A DNA stretch of 44,104 nucleotides from Acetobacteraceae bacterium (GTDB lineage Bacteria > Pseudomonadota > Alphaproteobacteria > Acetobacterales > Acetobacteraceae): the NCBI GenBank assembly GCA_024280945.1, contig JAMXLO010000057.1, forward strand, positions 1 through 44,104, in the 5' to 3' direction. A model generated the notes under the pieces. That model was given only the letters and a program-made list of their open reading frames with translations, did no database searches and had not been told where the DNA came from. Position numbers and translations under genes: made by a program. Below are positions 16,825 through 26,871 of the stretch, piece after piece (position 1 is the first letter of the stretch; every line of letters begins with the position of its first letter).

Positions 16825-16839
16825 AGCGACGTCCCCTAA

Positions 16840-17985
16840 TCAACGGCGGTGCGCGCGGCCAAGCTCTCGCTCCAGGCCACGGCTGTACTTCGACATGGCG
16901 AAACAGAATGCGATGTAGATCACTGCAAGCATCAGGTAGACCTCGGTGGAGAAGCTCTGCCACGGTGGATCGCTTAAGGCGACCTTACCCATCATCAGCA
17001 GATCGAACATGCCGACGATGAGCACCAGCGACGTGTCCTTGAAGAAGCCAATGAAGGTGTTGACCAATGGCGGAATCACCAGTCGGAGTGCCTGCGGCAG
17101 GATGATCACGCCGGTCTTCTGCCAATAGGAGAGCCCGAGTGCATCGGCGGCCTCGGCCTGACCCTTCGGCAATGCCTGCAGGCCCCCACGCACAACTTCG
17201 GCGAGATAGGCAGCGGCAAACAGGATGATAGCTATCTGCGCCCGGAGGAGTTTGTTCACATTCACGCCCTCGGGCATGAACAATGGGAACATCACGCTTG
17301 CCATGAACAGCAGCGCGATCAGTGGCACACCACGGATCAGCTCGACGTACAGCACGCACAGCATCCGTACTGCCGGCAACGTCCTTGATCGCCGGCCCAG
17401 TGCCACCAGGACGGACAGTGGAAATGCGAACGCGAGACCGAACGTGGCAAGGATGAGCGTGATCGGCAGACCGCCCCATTCGTCCTCCGGCACATAGCGA
17501 AGGCCCAGGGTGCCGCCCCACATCAGAACACCAATGACCGCAAGCGCCGCGATCCAGATCAACACCAGCACCGGACGCCAGAATGCGCGGATCGCCGAGA
17601 CCACATAGAGCGCCAGGAACAGCACAACGCAAATCGCCGGCCGCCACTGTTCGGCGTATGGATAGCGACCGAACAGGATCAGCCGATATTTGTTGCCAAT
17701 GATCGCCCAGCACGCGCCGATGCCCCGGGCGTCGATGCACGCGGATGTGTCCGGTTGTCCCTGCGCGTTATACGGCACGCTCCAGATCGCGTGTAGCAAG
17801 GCCCAGCTGATGAAACTGATCACGACGCGCAGGATTAGGTAGCCAAGCAGCAAGGTGACAGCAGTAGACAGCCAGGAGCTGAACAGGTTGGTGCGCAGCC
17901 ACGCGACGGGACCGGCGACTGAAGACGGCGGACGTTCGCGTGCGGCGGTATAGCCTTTGTCGGCAGTGGCGGCGGTCTGGCTCAT
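16840..17985 (-). CDS. aapM: General L-amino acid ABC transporter permease M
   Basis: A 381-residue inner-membrane permease, longer than HisM/GlnP types because of extra N-terminal helices (YLILRVVISFISWALLHAIW, ICVVLFLALYVVSAI), as in AapM/BztC. The ATPase-contacting EAA loop reads EVVRGGLQALPKGQAEAADA, then LGLSYWQKTGVIILPQALR. The segment YVELIRGVPLIALLFM is typical of polar-amino-acid permeases. It lies three bases after aapQ and 15 before aapP. It forms the membrane channel together with AapQ. Confidence 0.92.
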   Translation of the reverse strand: MSQTAATADKGYTAARERPPSSVAGPVAWLRTNLFSSWLSTAVTLLLGYLILRVVISFISWALLHAIWSVPYNAQGQPDTSACIDARGIGACWAIIGNKYRLILFGRYPYAEQWRPAICVVLFLALYVVSAIRAFWRPVLVLIWIAALAVIGVLMWGGTLGLRYVPEDEWGGLPITLILATFGLAFAFPLSVLVALGRRSRTLPAVRMLCVLYVELIRGVPLIALLFMASVMFPLFMPEGVNVNKLLRAQIAIILFAAAYLAEVVRGGLQALPKGQAEAADALGLSYWQKTGVIILPQALRLVIPPLVNTFIGFFKDTSLVLIVGMFDLLMMGKVALSDPPWQSFSTEVYLMLAVIYIAFCFAMSKYSRGLERELGRAHRR

Positions 17986-17988
17986 GGT

Positions 17989-19200
17989 TTAGCGCCCCAC
18001 CAGAGCAACATGATTATTGTACCAGTTCATGAAGGCGCTGATCGACAGGCTGATCGTCAGATAGACAGCCATGATATAGGCGATGCCCTCGATCGCTTGG
18101 CCAGTCTGGTTCAGCGTCGTATTGGCAATCGACACCACGTCCTGAAAGCCGATCGCCACCGCCAGCGAACTATTCTTGGTCAGATTGAGGTACTGGCTGG
18201 TTAGCGGCGGAATGATCACACGCAGCGCCTGTGGCAGCACGATGCGGCGCAGGATCGTGCCACGATGCAATCCCAGTGCACTGCCCGCTTCCCTTTGGCC
18301 GAGCGATACCGCCTGGATGCCAGAGCGGACAACCTCAGCGATATAAGCTGCCGTATAGACGACCAATCCGAGAAGCAGGGCGAAGAATTCGGGGCTGATT
18401 GTGCCGCCGCCCTGGAAGTTGAAGCCCCGCAGCGCCGGCATATCCCAGGACAAGGGCGCTCCAAGCAAGGCCCAGACTGCCAGTGGCAGTCCGATCAGGA
18501 GGCTGAGTGCCACTGGCCAGACAGGAGACCGTATTCCGGTCGCCTCCTGGCGGCGACGCACGTGGCGGTTCCACAGCACGGTGCCGACCGCGCCTGCAAC
18601 TAAGGCCAACAATGCCCAGCCATGGGCCGGCTCCCAGTTGAGCAACGGCAGCTTTAGGCCGCGATTGGACAGGAAGACTGCGTCGCCGACCCGCAGCGAC
18701 TGGCGTGGCTGTGGTAGGTTGTGCAGCAGCGCGTACCAGAACAGCAATTGCAGTAGCAGCGGAATGTCCCGCACTGTCTCGACATAGAAGCCGGTGAGTC
18801 GCGCCAGCAGCCAGTTGCCCGAAAGCCGGCCGATGCCGACGAGCGTGCCGATGATTGTGGCCGCCACGATGCCAATGGCGGACACTTCCAGCGTGTTCAG
18901 AACGCCGATGAGCAGGGCACGGCCAAAGGTGTCGACCGCGGGGTTGTAGGGAATTAGCGACTCGCCGATCGGAATGCCGGCAACGCGGCCGAGGAAAGCG
19001 AAACCGGTCGCGATATGCCGTGCCGCCAGGTTTCTGTTGGTATTGCCGATCAGATACCACGCCAGCAGCACGGCCAGCCCGATGATAACCACCTGCCAGA
19101 CGATTGCGCGGAACAGCGGGTCCGACCATGACAGCCGCAGCCGCCGCTTGGGAGCGGCACGTGCCGCCGCCATTCTTGGGTCAACGATTGTGCCGGACAT
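17989..19200 (-). CDS. aapQ: General L-amino acid ABC transporter permease Q
   Basis: A 403-residue permease with the AapQ/BztB architecture. After one N-terminal helix (VVIIGLAVLLAWYLI) comes a long periplasmic segment with GFAFLGRVAGIPIGESLIPY. The permease domain includes FYVETVRDIPLLLQLLFWYA and the EAA loop EVVRSGIQAVSLGQREAGSA, then LGLHRGTILRRIVLPQALR. A large insertion between the early helices (LPQPRQSLRVGDAVFLSNRG onward) is typical of this subfamily. It is 15 bases downstream of aapJ. Confidence 0.92.
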   Translation of the reverse strand: MSGTIVDPRMAAARAAPKRRLRLSWSDPLFRAIVWQVVIIGLAVLLAWYLIGNTNRNLAARHIATGFAFLGRVAGIPIGESLIPYNPAVDTFGRALLIGVLNTLEVSAIGIVAATIIGTLVGIGRLSGNWLLARLTGFYVETVRDIPLLLQLLFWYALLHNLPQPRQSLRVGDAVFLSNRGLKLPLLNWEPAHGWALLALVAGAVGTVLWNRHVRRRQEATGIRSPVWPVALSLLIGLPLAVWALLGAPLSWDMPALRGFNFQGGGTISPEFFALLLGLVVYTAAYIAEVVRSGIQAVSLGQREAGSALGLHRGTILRRIVLPQALRVIIPPLTSQYLNLTKNSSLAVAIGFQDVVSIANTTLNQTGQAIEGIAYIMAVYLTISLSISAFMNWYNNHVALVGR

Positions 19201-19215
19201 ATGCGGTCCCCCGAC

Positions 19216-20250
19216 TCAGCGGATCGGCGGGGCGTATTGCAAGCCACCCTTGGTCCAAAGGTTATTGATGCCGCGCGGCACGCCCATTGGCGTGATGCTG
19301 CGATCCCACATTTCGCCGAAATTACCAACCTGCTTGATGATGTTATAGGCCCACTTGTTGTCGAGACCGAGCGCCTTTCCCATGTCGCCCTCCAGTCCGA
19401 GCAGCCGCCGGATGTCCGGTTCCTTACTGTCCATAAAGCTGTCCACGTTCTTGCTGGTGATGCCCTTCTCCTCCGCAGTGATCATGGCAATGAAGGTCCA
19501 GCGCACGATATCGAACCACTTATCGTCACTCTTCCGCACGACGAGGCCAAGTGGCTCCTTGCTGATAATGTCCGGCAGCAGCACCAACTCCTCGGCTTTT
19601 GGCCCCTGGCTAAACCGGAAGGTTGCCAGTGCCGAGGCATCGGTGGAATACGCATCGCAGCGGCCGGACAGGAAGGCACCCTGCAATTCCGACACATCCT
19701 GGATCAGGATCGGGGTGAACTTGATGTTGTTAATACGGAAGAAATCGGCGTCTGCCAGCTCGGTTGTTGAACCAGGAGCGACGCAGACCGTGGCGCCATC
19801 CAGTTCCTTTGCAGATTTCACACCAGCGGATTTCTTCACTAAGAATCCAGTGCCGTCGTAGTAATTCACCCAGGCGAACTCGAGGCCCAAATTGCCTTCG
19901 CGCCCAAGCGTCCAGGTCGTGCCGCGCGACAGCATGTCCACTTCGCCGGACTGCAGCGCGGTGAAGCGGTTCTGCGTGGTAGTGGGAACGAACTTCACTT
20001 TGTTCGCATCGCCCGTCGCGGCAGCTGCCACCGCGCGGCAGGAATCTGCGTCAAGGCCGCGCATAACGCCCTGACTGTCCGGCAGTGAAAAGCCCGGCGT
20101 GGTGCCCGCTGTGCCGCACAACAGCTGTCCGCGGGCACGAATAGCGTCGAGCGTCGCGGAACCGGAGCCTTGCGCACTCGCTGGTTGTACAGTCGTCAGC
20201 GAAAGACTAAACATCAGGACACAGAGATACAGGCTCCTCGCAAATTTCAT
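19216..20250 (-). CDS. aapJ: General L-amino acid ABC transporter substrate-binding protein
   Basis: A 344-residue periplasmic binding protein that captures a broad range of L-amino acids for AapQMP. ATG 20250 has a GGGGGAG ten bases upstream and gives a signal peptide ending PASAQG. The mature protein starts ATLDAIRARGQLLCGTAGTT and includes GLDADSCRAVAAAATGDANK, SGEVDMLSRGTTWTLGREGN and YYDGTGFLVKK, all typical of AapJ/BztA. An in-frame ATG 42 bases earlier is less likely. It is first in its operon, so the promoter should lie in 20251-20400. Confidence 0.92.
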   Translation of the reverse strand: MKFARSLYLCVLMFSLSLTTVQPASAQGSGSATLDAIRARGQLLCGTAGTTPGFSLPDSQGVMRGLDADSCRAVAAAATGDANKVKFVPTTTQNRFTALQSGEVDMLSRGTTWTLGREGNLGLEFAWVNYYDGTGFLVKKSAGVKSAKELDGATVCVAPGSTTELADADFFRINNIKFTPILIQDVSELQGAFLSGRCDAYSTDASALATFRFSQGPKAEELVLLPDIISKEPLGLVVRKSDDKWFDIVRWTFIAMITAEEKGITSKNVDSFMDSKEPDIRRLLGLEGDMGKALGLDNKWAYNIIKQVGNFGEMWDRSITPMGVPRGINNLWTKGGLQYAPPIR

Positions 20251-20764
20251 GGACGTGAACTCCCCCTCATCGATGGTCCTGGCACCGCTCATTACGGCCC
20301 TACGCGATGTGCCGGGTGCAGGATCAATAGTGGCAGGGACTGGGATCTAGAACAACAACGGGCACCAATCCACCCACCAGGACGACCTGCGCTCCTTGTC
20401 TCTTATATGGCGCTGGAGTCCTCGCCAGTGCACAGTCTGCAGATTTCATAGCATTCGCCATGGTGACCGCTTGGGTTCCCGTTCTGGCGCTTGATCCAAG
20501 GGCGCAGGCCGGCCGTTCTGCTTGGCTGATAAAGTTTGACGGTGCGCTCAACTGTGACGCCAGCTTCCCTCCATCGGGGTCTTCCCTTTTCGGGATGATT
20601 CGCCGTTCGGCCCGACGAACGCGTCGACCCAGAACTGGCTGGTGATGCACACAGCTTGAACCACCATTCGCCAGCGTGGTGTCTGGACGGCTCTGACCGT
20701 CGGGAGCGCCCGGCAATTATCGGCTCACCGAGCCGCAGGTGCCACCCCTCGAATGCGGCGAGCA
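20251..20764. other. Intergenic upstream of aapJ
   Basis: About 510 bases between aapJ and the next binding-protein gene, both on the minus strand. Open frames here have low-complexity or Arg/Ser-rich products and no family. It should contain the aap promoter, but I could not assign one by eye. Confidence 0.4.
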
Positions 20765-22459
20765 TCACGTCTTGTTAAGCCAGACCGTATCCAGGCGCAC
20801 GACGTCGAAGATGCCGAAATAGGCGGCTGGGTTGAGACCCTTGACGTAATCGTACCAGACCTCGTTGATCCGTTCCCAGGCGACCGGCAACAGCGGCGGG
20901 TCCTGCTCCATGATGGCTTCGGCCTGATGGACCAGTAGCAGACGCTTGGCGGGATCGACTTCGCGGTCGATCCGCGTGGTCAGCGCCTGGAACTCCTGAT
21001 TGTCCCAGAACGAGTAGTTCTGTGGGCCGTCCTTGCCGTACCAGGCGCGGAACGAGTCGGAGGGATCGAGCAGGCTCCCGACGACGGCCCCGATCGCCAG
21101 GTCAAAATGCCCGCTTGAGGCATCGTCGAACCATACCGATTCCACGACCGTACGCAGGTTGCACTGGACGTTCAGCGCCGCCTTCAGCATCGCCTGAATC
21201 GCTTGCGACCACAGTTTGAAGATCGCGACGTCGCGGACCATGTAATCCAAATCGTTGATGCCGTTTGGATAACCCGCTGCCGTCAGCAGAGCGCGGGCTT
21301 CCTTGACCGCGGCTGTGGTATCGGACTGGTAGCCGAGCCGCTTGGCGAGCTCCTCTTTGGGAGTGGCATACTCGGAGAACGGATAGATGAAGCTGCCCAT
21401 CGACATGGGGGCGACATCTTTGACGACTTCGGGTAGGACCGCCCGGTCCAGCGCAAGGTGCAGGGCGCGGCGCACGCGCGGGTCGTCAAACGGTTTCTTC
21501 TTGTTGTTGAGATAGGTCGCGTGGATCACGCTCTGGTTGTAATTGGCAGTCACCAGGCCGGGCGTGGACTGGGCTTTGCGCATTGTGACCGGATCGGTGA
21601 TACGCACATAGTCGACCCGCCTAGAGATAATTGCGGAACCCATCTCCGGCGAAAACGGCAGCATGTGATAGAACTCGACCCCATCGAGATACGGCAGCCC
21701 CTTGTTCCAGTAATTCGGATTCCGCTCCATCACCCAGAGCTCGTTCTCGATCCGGCGAACGCTGCGAAACGGACCGGTGCCGGGATAGGTGGGCAACTTT
21801 CGCAGATTGTAGTTGTTGTCTTCCAGCGTCTTTTTGCGAACGATGACGTTCCAGCCGCTGGCGAATGCCGACATCATGAAGTTGATGGGGCGGGGCTCTG
21901 ACAGCTTGAACTCGAGCGTGTATTTGTCGCGCGCGTTGATCTCGCTAACTGCCCTGAACAGGACACTGCGCGGGATGCTAATCCCGCTGGGGGGCCTCGC
22001 GATGCGATCATAGGTGGCCTTCACGTCCTCCGAGGTCAGCTCGGCACCGTCGTGGAATTGCACGCCCTGGCGCAGATAGAAGGTGTAGGTCTGGCCGTCC
22101 GGGGCAATCTCCCAGCTATGCGCCAGATCCGGAATGATCGTCCTGGCGCCGTCGTTCGGATCGCGCCGAATCAGATTGTCATACATGCAGGCTGCGGCCC
22201 CAAGAACGAAGATGGTACCAGCCTGGTGAATATCGAAATGCGGCGCACGCAGCGGCATGCCGTGGCGCAGCACCCCGCCCGATTTGGGGTTGGGCTCCGG
22301 TGCCTGAAGCTTGAAGGCCGAGCCGTCAAATTTTTCCGGCACCGGTGCGGCGAGAGCCAAGGCGGGAGACAGCACGCAGGCGCCTGCCGCCACGGCCGCG
22401 CTGCTTCTCAGGAATTCGCGGCGGCTCCGCCACGGAGGGACGTTATTTGGGTCGGTCAT
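20765..22459 (-). CDS. Peptide/nickel-type ABC substrate-binding protein (family 5), Tat-exported
   Basis: A 564-residue extracellular solute-binding protein. ATG 22459 with GGGAGA upstream gives a twin-arginine signal (SRREFLRSSAAVAAGACV, Arg pair at 13-14). Family-5 segments are RRDPNDGARTIIPDLAHSWE, QTYTFYLRQGVQFHDGAELT and SEDVKATYDRI, then YLNNKKKPFDDPRVRRALHL. Members bind di- or oligopeptides, nickel, opines or glycosides. No DppBCDF-type permease is adjacent. Tat export is often associated with binding proteins that fold early. Confidence 0.88.
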   Translation of the reverse strand: MTDPNNVPPWRSRREFLRSSAAVAAGACVLSPALALAAPVPEKFDGSAFKLQAPEPNPKSGGVLRHGMPLRAPHFDIHQAGTIFVLGAAACMYDNLIRRDPNDGARTIIPDLAHSWEIAPDGQTYTFYLRQGVQFHDGAELTSEDVKATYDRIARPPSGISIPRSVLFRAVSEINARDKYTLEFKLSEPRPINFMMSAFASGWNVIVRKKTLEDNNYNLRKLPTYPGTGPFRSVRRIENELWVMERNPNYWNKGLPYLDGVEFYHMLPFSPEMGSAIISRRVDYVRITDPVTMRKAQSTPGLVTANYNQSVIHATYLNNKKKPFDDPRVRRALHLALDRAVLPEVVKDVAPMSMGSFIYPFSEYATPKEELAKRLGYQSDTTAAVKEARALLTAAGYPNGINDLDYMVRDVAIFKLWSQAIQAMLKAALNVQCNLRTVVESVWFDDASSGHFDLAIGAVVGSLLDPSDSFRAWYGKDGPQNYSFWDNQEFQALTTRIDREVDPAKRLLLVHQAEAIMEQDPPLLPVAWERINEVWYDYVKGLNPAAYFGIFDVVRLDTVWLNKT

Positions 22460-22805
22460 GGCATTTCTCCCAGTTCGTTCTTTTTCTTGTGCGACCGCGA
22501 CGCGGGGAAAATATGATCGCGCCCGCACGGCGTCATTGTTGAAGCGCGGGTCGCCTCACGACTTGCCGCGCCGAAGGCGTCCTTCTGGATCATGTCGTAG
22601 ACTCGATAAACGCCTTGCGGGCTGAAGCCCTTAAGCCAACATTCTCTGGATTCCGCCGCGTTGCAAGGCCGGGATTCACTTACTGGCGCGTCTTGGGCAA
22701 CGGCAGATCCTGCTTCGCGTCCGTGCAGGCGGCAAGAAACTGTGAGTTGACGCCGCCGAAACTCCGAGACGCGCTGCTCTGCCCTCATCAGGGCCCACCC
22801 GTGCC
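22460..22805. other. Intergenic, no gene recognised
   Basis: About 350 bases upstream of the Tat-exported binding protein. The minus strand has a protein-like stretch (QGVYRVYDMIQKDAFGAASR, near 22530-22625) that I could not assign. It may be the tail of a lost gene. Confidence 0.35.
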
Positions 22806-23155
22806 GTGGCCGTCTGTCGCTTTTGCCCCGGACGTCGCGGAGCGGCTACTGCGATCGATGGCATCGGGTTACGCGACCTGCTGGACGCCCTTGCTGCGTT
22901 TACAGGGCCGGCAACGATGTTGGGCGTATGCCTGGCTGTCTTCGAAGTGCTCGGTGTCAAGAGTGCGCTATTTGCCACGGTGCTGCGCCCTCGGCCCCGG
23001 TTTTTCTGCTGGCATCGGTGCTGACGCGCACGTGGACTGCGCTGGAAAGCCTGCTTGGTTGGGCTGCCTTCGCCGGCATGACTCTGACCAGCACGCTTTC
23101 GGTTCTGCTGATCTTTGTCTCCGTTACCCCCATCGGTCCATTTCGCCGACGCTGA
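22806..23155 (+). pseudogene. Possible membrane protein, split between two frames
   Basis: In one frame from about 22850: GLRDLLDALAAFTGPATMLG and VCLAVFEVLGVKSALFATVL. After a one-base shift near 22995: FLLASVLTRTWTALESLLGW, then AFAGMTLTSTLSVLLIFVSV and TPIGPFRRR-stop at 23155. Together they would give three or four hydrophobic helices. The smooth hand-over between frames suggests a frameshifted small membrane protein. I do not recognise the family, and the start is uncertain (GTG 22806 is only the nearest in-frame candidate). Confidence 0.4.
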
Positions 23156-23492
23156 TCGTGAATTTGGAACCGCTGCTCTATACGCTGTCCAATGATGGGC
23201 GGGTTTCTGACGCTTGTGCAGGCTGTCGGAGGTGTTCAAATGCTGAGCCCTGTTTGCCTTCCAAGCGCACCGCTAGTTGGCGGACTGCCAGCTGCGCGAT
23301 AGTCAAGATAATTCCCTGGCTTTCCGGATCATCATTGCCAATAATGCAAACGCACTCTTGTGGCGGGCCGTACGTCCCGCCGTCGGGATCGGCTGCCTTG
23401 CCACAGGCGGCTTTCGAAGCGGGCCGTGCCCGTGAAGACCCGGCAACAAATGCACGGTCGCGGCGCAGTCGCGGCCGGAGGGAGTGTGCGTC
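23156..23492. other. Intergenic upstream of the family-1 binding protein
   Basis: About 340 bases with no recognisable gene. The final bases carry the GGAGGGAG ribosome site of the gene at 23493. Confidence 0.4.
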
Positions 23493-24833
23493 ATGCAATC
23501 AAGCCGTTTGTCCCGCCGCCGTGCCGTGCAGATCGGGGCGGCTGCTACAGCCCTGCCGCTGGTGCATATTCGCACTACCGGCGCCGCTGGGAAGCTGAAT
23601 GTGGGCTTCTGGGATCACTGGGTGCCCAACGGCACCGGGGCTATGCGCAAGCAGGTCATGGCCTGGGCGGATAAGAACAAGGTCGAGGTGACCGCCGACT
23701 TCATCACTTCACAGGGCAACAAGCTGCTGCTCACCGCGGCAGCCGAAGCACAGGCCAAGGTCGGACACGACTTCATCCCGTTCTTCCAGTGGGATGTGAT
23801 CGCCTATGCCGATAGTCTTGAGCCGGTCGACGACGTCATCAAGTATTTGTCGAGCAAATATGGAGCCTATGATCCGGTCATCGAGTATTTGGCGAGCAAG
23901 CAGGGTCACTGGATGGCCGTGCCGGGAACCGATCCAACTGCCAATCTCTCCTGCTGCGCCAGGATCTCGATGCTGAAGAACTTCGCGGGGATTGATGTGC
24001 AGGCGATGTATCCTGCGCATCCTGCCGATCCGGCACTGGCTGCTGGATGGACCTACGATACGTTTCTAAAGGCGGCGGAAGCCTGTCACAAGGCCGGCTA
24101 CCCCTTCGGCATGGGATTGGGGCAGACAGGCGATTCCATCAACAATACCGGGGCGATCTTCAACGCATTCGGGGCAGAGCTCGTGAATGCTGCGGGCGAA
24201 ATCACCGTTGAGTCCGACAACGTGCGCCAGGTCATGGAGTATGGACAGAAACTAGTGAAGTATTTTCCATCAGATACTGTCAGTTATGACGATGCCTCGA
24301 ACAACCGGGCGTTGATCTCGGGCAAGAGCGCGCTGATCTACAACCCCCAATCCGCTTGGGCGGTGGCGAAGCGCGACGCGCCCGATATTGCTAGGGACTG
24401 CTGGACGTTCCCCTGTCCTACCGGCCCAAACGGCCGCTATATCCCGTTCGTTTACGTGTTCTATGGGATCTGGAAGTTCGCCAAGAACAAGAGCGCGGCG
24501 AAGGAGCTTGCCCAATATCTCATGGAGCGCGAGCAGGTCGAGGCACGAGCAATCGCTTCGGAGGGCTTCAACCTCCCGCCACAAGTGAGCATGTCCGACT
24601 TCAAGATCTGGGAGGACGTCGAGCCACCGAAGGGTACGGTTTATAACTACCCGATTCGACCCTGGCACAACTCGAAGCCAAGCCTCGCCGCCTATCCAGC
24701 GCCACCGGACATCGCGGTCCAGATTTTCAATCGCGCGATCATTCCCTCGATGTGGGCGCGGCTTCACGACGGCCAGTCGATCCCCCAAGTGATCGCCTGG
24801 GCAAAGGATGAGCTTCACGGCTTCATTCGCTGA
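23493..24833 (+). CDS. Sugar-type ABC extracellular solute-binding protein (family 1)
   Basis: A 446-residue binding protein of the MalE-like class. ATG 23493 has GGAG eight bases upstream and gives a Tat-like leader (LSRRRAVQIGAAATALPLVH). The mature domain begins KLNVGFWDHWVPNGTGAMRK and contains LLTAAAEAQAKVGHDFIPFF, AGYPFGMGLGQTGDSINNTG and AIFNAFGAELVNAAGEITVE, then NNRALISGKSALIYNPQSAW. These are typical of sugar- or glycerol-phosphate-type proteins. No MalFG/MsmX-type partners follow; the next gene is another binding protein. The ligand is unknown. The GTG at 23484 is a weaker start because it sits too close to the ribosome site. Confidence 0.86.
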   Translation: MQSSRLSRRRAVQIGAAATALPLVHIRTTGAAGKLNVGFWDHWVPNGTGAMRKQVMAWADKNKVEVTADFITSQGNKLLLTAAAEAQAKVGHDFIPFFQWDVIAYADSLEPVDDVIKYLSSKYGAYDPVIEYLASKQGHWMAVPGTDPTANLSCCARISMLKNFAGIDVQAMYPAHPADPALAAGWTYDTFLKAAEACHKAGYPFGMGLGQTGDSINNTGAIFNAFGAELVNAAGEITVESDNVRQVMEYGQKLVKYFPSDTVSYDDASNNRALISGKSALIYNPQSAWAVAKRDAPDIARDCWTFPCPTGPNGRYIPFVYVFYGIWKFAKNKSAAKELAQYLMEREQVEARAIASEGFNLPPQVSMSDFKIWEDVEPPKGTVYNYPIRPWHNSKPSLAAYPAPPDIAVQIFNRAIIPSMWARLHDGQSIPQVIAWAKDELHGFIR

Positions 24834-24962
24834 ATTGAGGAACCGCCCCGCGGTGGCGCGGACGGAGTTCGATGGACCGGGCCCCTACAAGTGGCGTGGG
24901 ATCCTCGGTACCCGGCAAGGAAAATCACAGCAGCAGCCGCAGCTGGTTAGGGAGTGTGAACC

Positions 24963-26201
24963 ATGTCGTCATCGCCAAAGTTGACGCGCCGTAATGCCGT
25001 ATGCCTGGCAGCCATGACCGTCGCCGGGCTCGCGACAACATCTCGCCGTGCACCGGCGGCTGACACTACTGGTGTCACCGCCACCGAGATCAAGATAGGC
25101 CACACCAATCCATACAGCGGCCCGGCGTCCTCGTACAGTTCCAGTGGCAAACTGGAGATGGCGTTCTTCAATCAAATGGTGAACGACCAAGGCGGCGTCG
25201 CTGGGCGCAAGATAAACTTCATCTCATACGACGATCAGTACAGCCCGCCCAAGACAGTAGAACAGGTGCGGCGCCTGATCGAGGAAGACAAGGTCGCCTT
25301 TCTGTTCAACACACTGGGAACCCCCACCAACTCGGCGATCGTGCGCTATGTGAATCAGAAAAAGGTGCCGCATCTGTTCGTGGCTAGTGGCGCCGACAAA
25401 TGGGGCGATTACAAGGAACATCCGTGGACGATCGGCTTCCAGACCAGCTACCGCACCGAGGCGCAGGTCTACGCTAAGTACATCCTGGCCGAGAAGCCGG
25501 ACGCCAAGATCGGCATCATCTATCAGAACGACGACTACGGCAAAGACTATCCCGCGGGTATGAAGGATGTGCTGGGTGATAACTGGGACAAGTACGTCGT
25601 CAAAGCGGTAACCTATGAAGTGACCGATCCTACCATTGATTCACAGATCACCAGCTTGCATGCCGCGGGCTGCGATGTGTTGGTGACGGTTGCGATCCCC
25701 AAGTTTGCCGTGCAGACTATCCGCAAAGTGTACGATCTCGGCTGGAGGCCGATGCACATCCTGAACAGCGTGGCGGTATCTGTGGGCCTGGTTATGGAAC
25801 CCGTCGGCCCCGAGAAGGGCGTCGGCATCGTCAGCACAGGCTATCTCAAGGATCCGACCGATCCGGGCTTTAAGGACGATGCCGGCATGAAGGAGTGGCG
25901 GGATTTCATGGCGAAATACCTGCCGGGTGGGGACATCAACGATATCACCTATGTCTATGCCTATAGCTGCTGCAAGACCCTGATGCAGGTGCTGAAGCAA
26001 TGCGGCGACGACTTCTCGCGCGCGAACATCATGCGGCAGGTGACAAGCCTAAAGGATCTAGAACTGCCGACACTTCTGCCCGGCATCAAGATCAACACTA
26101 GCCCGACCAACTATCGGCCGATGCGTGCACTCCAACTCATGCGATGGGACGGCAAGACATGGGCTCGCTTTGGCAATGTGATCGAAGGCGTGCAGGTATA
26201 A
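24963..26201 (+). CDS. Branched-chain amino-acid-type ABC substrate-binding protein (LivK-like)
   Basis: A 412-residue periplasmic protein with GGGAG upstream of ATG 24963 and a leader MSSSPKLTRRNAVCLAAMTV ending near APAAD (twin Arg at 9-10). The mature sequence closely tracks the one at 8239: EIKIGHTNPYSGPASSYSS, NDQGGVAGRKINFISYDDQY, FNTLGTPTNSAIVRYVNQKK and SGADKWGDYKEHPWTIG. By eye roughly two thirds of residues are shared, so the two are paralogues with probably related ligands. No permease genes are present. It follows the sugar-type binding protein by 129 bases on the same strand. Confidence 0.88.
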   Translation: MSSSPKLTRRNAVCLAAMTVAGLATTSRRAPAADTTGVTATEIKIGHTNPYSGPASSYSSSGKLEMAFFNQMVNDQGGVAGRKINFISYDDQYSPPKTVEQVRRLIEEDKVAFLFNTLGTPTNSAIVRYVNQKKVPHLFVASGADKWGDYKEHPWTIGFQTSYRTEAQVYAKYILAEKPDAKIGIIYQNDDYGKDYPAGMKDVLGDNWDKYVVKAVTYEVTDPTIDSQITSLHAAGCDVLVTVAIPKFAVQTIRKVYDLGWRPMHILNSVAVSVGLVMEPVGPEKGVGIVSTGYLKDPTDPGFKDDAGMKEWRDFMAKYLPGGDINDITYVYAYSCCKTLMQVLKQCGDDFSRANIMRQVTSLKDLELPTLLPGIKINTSPTNYRPMRALQLMRWDGKTWARFGNVIEGVQV

Positions 26202-26420
26202 TGCTTCGCGGTTGACGCGGGTGTACAAGGTAGCGTGCTCGGAGTGAGCTTATTCAGCGCGCGCTAATTTATCAATGTCACGATGCACTGGTGGAGGGAC
26301 AACCGCTGTGGGAACAGCCGAGCAACGGGTCCGTTGGACTGCCACACTCTACGCGTCTCCGAAATGCCTCGTTGTAAAAGCGAGCCAGTCTGGGGTCGCT
26401 AAGGATGAAGGAGAACCGTT

Positions 26421-26871
26421 ATGGTACGGACATACAGTTTCGAAATCGGTCCAGTCGTTGAGCAACTCGACCAAATTCTGCAGATGGAACTTTCGAGCGT
26501 CGTCTATTACACCCACTATTCTTTTATGGTCTACGGTCACGCGCGGATTCCAATCACCTCCTGGTTGCGGGATAACGCAACCGAATCGCTTACGCATGCT
26601 CAAGAGGCGGGAGAGATGATCATGCGGTTACACAAGAGGCCAGCTCTCGGCATCGCCGCCGCTGCCTACCACTCGGCATAACACAATAGACGAGATTATC
26701 ACTGAAGCAGTCCAGCGCGAGGAAGCTGGCGTGGAACTCTATCGCGGATTGCTCTCCCTTGTGAAAGACAAATCCGTCGTCCTTGAGGAATATGCGACCC
26801 GCATGGTCGCGGCGGAGGCAGTACATATCCGGGAAATGGAGCTTATGCTAATGAAGCACGCGCCCGATTAA
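26421..26871 (+). pseudogene. Ferritin-like diiron protein (bacterioferritin family), frameshifted
   Basis: ATG 26421 is preceded by GAAGGAG. The first part reads FEIGPVVEQLDQILQMELSS, VVYYTHYSFMVYG and TESLTHAQEAGEMIMRLHKR, then PALGIAA. It has the first Glu and the Glu-x-x-His pair of a four-helix ferritin-like fold. Near 26665 there is one extra base. The frame in use stops at 26681, while the other frame continues TIDEIITEAVQREEAGVELY, VVLEEYATRMVAAEAVHIRE and MELMLMKHAPD, stopping at 26869. That half supplies the second Glu and second Glu-x-x-His. Intact, the protein would be about 150 residues, the right size for the family. Only one lesion is visible, so a sequencing error is possible. 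Confidence 0.8.
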
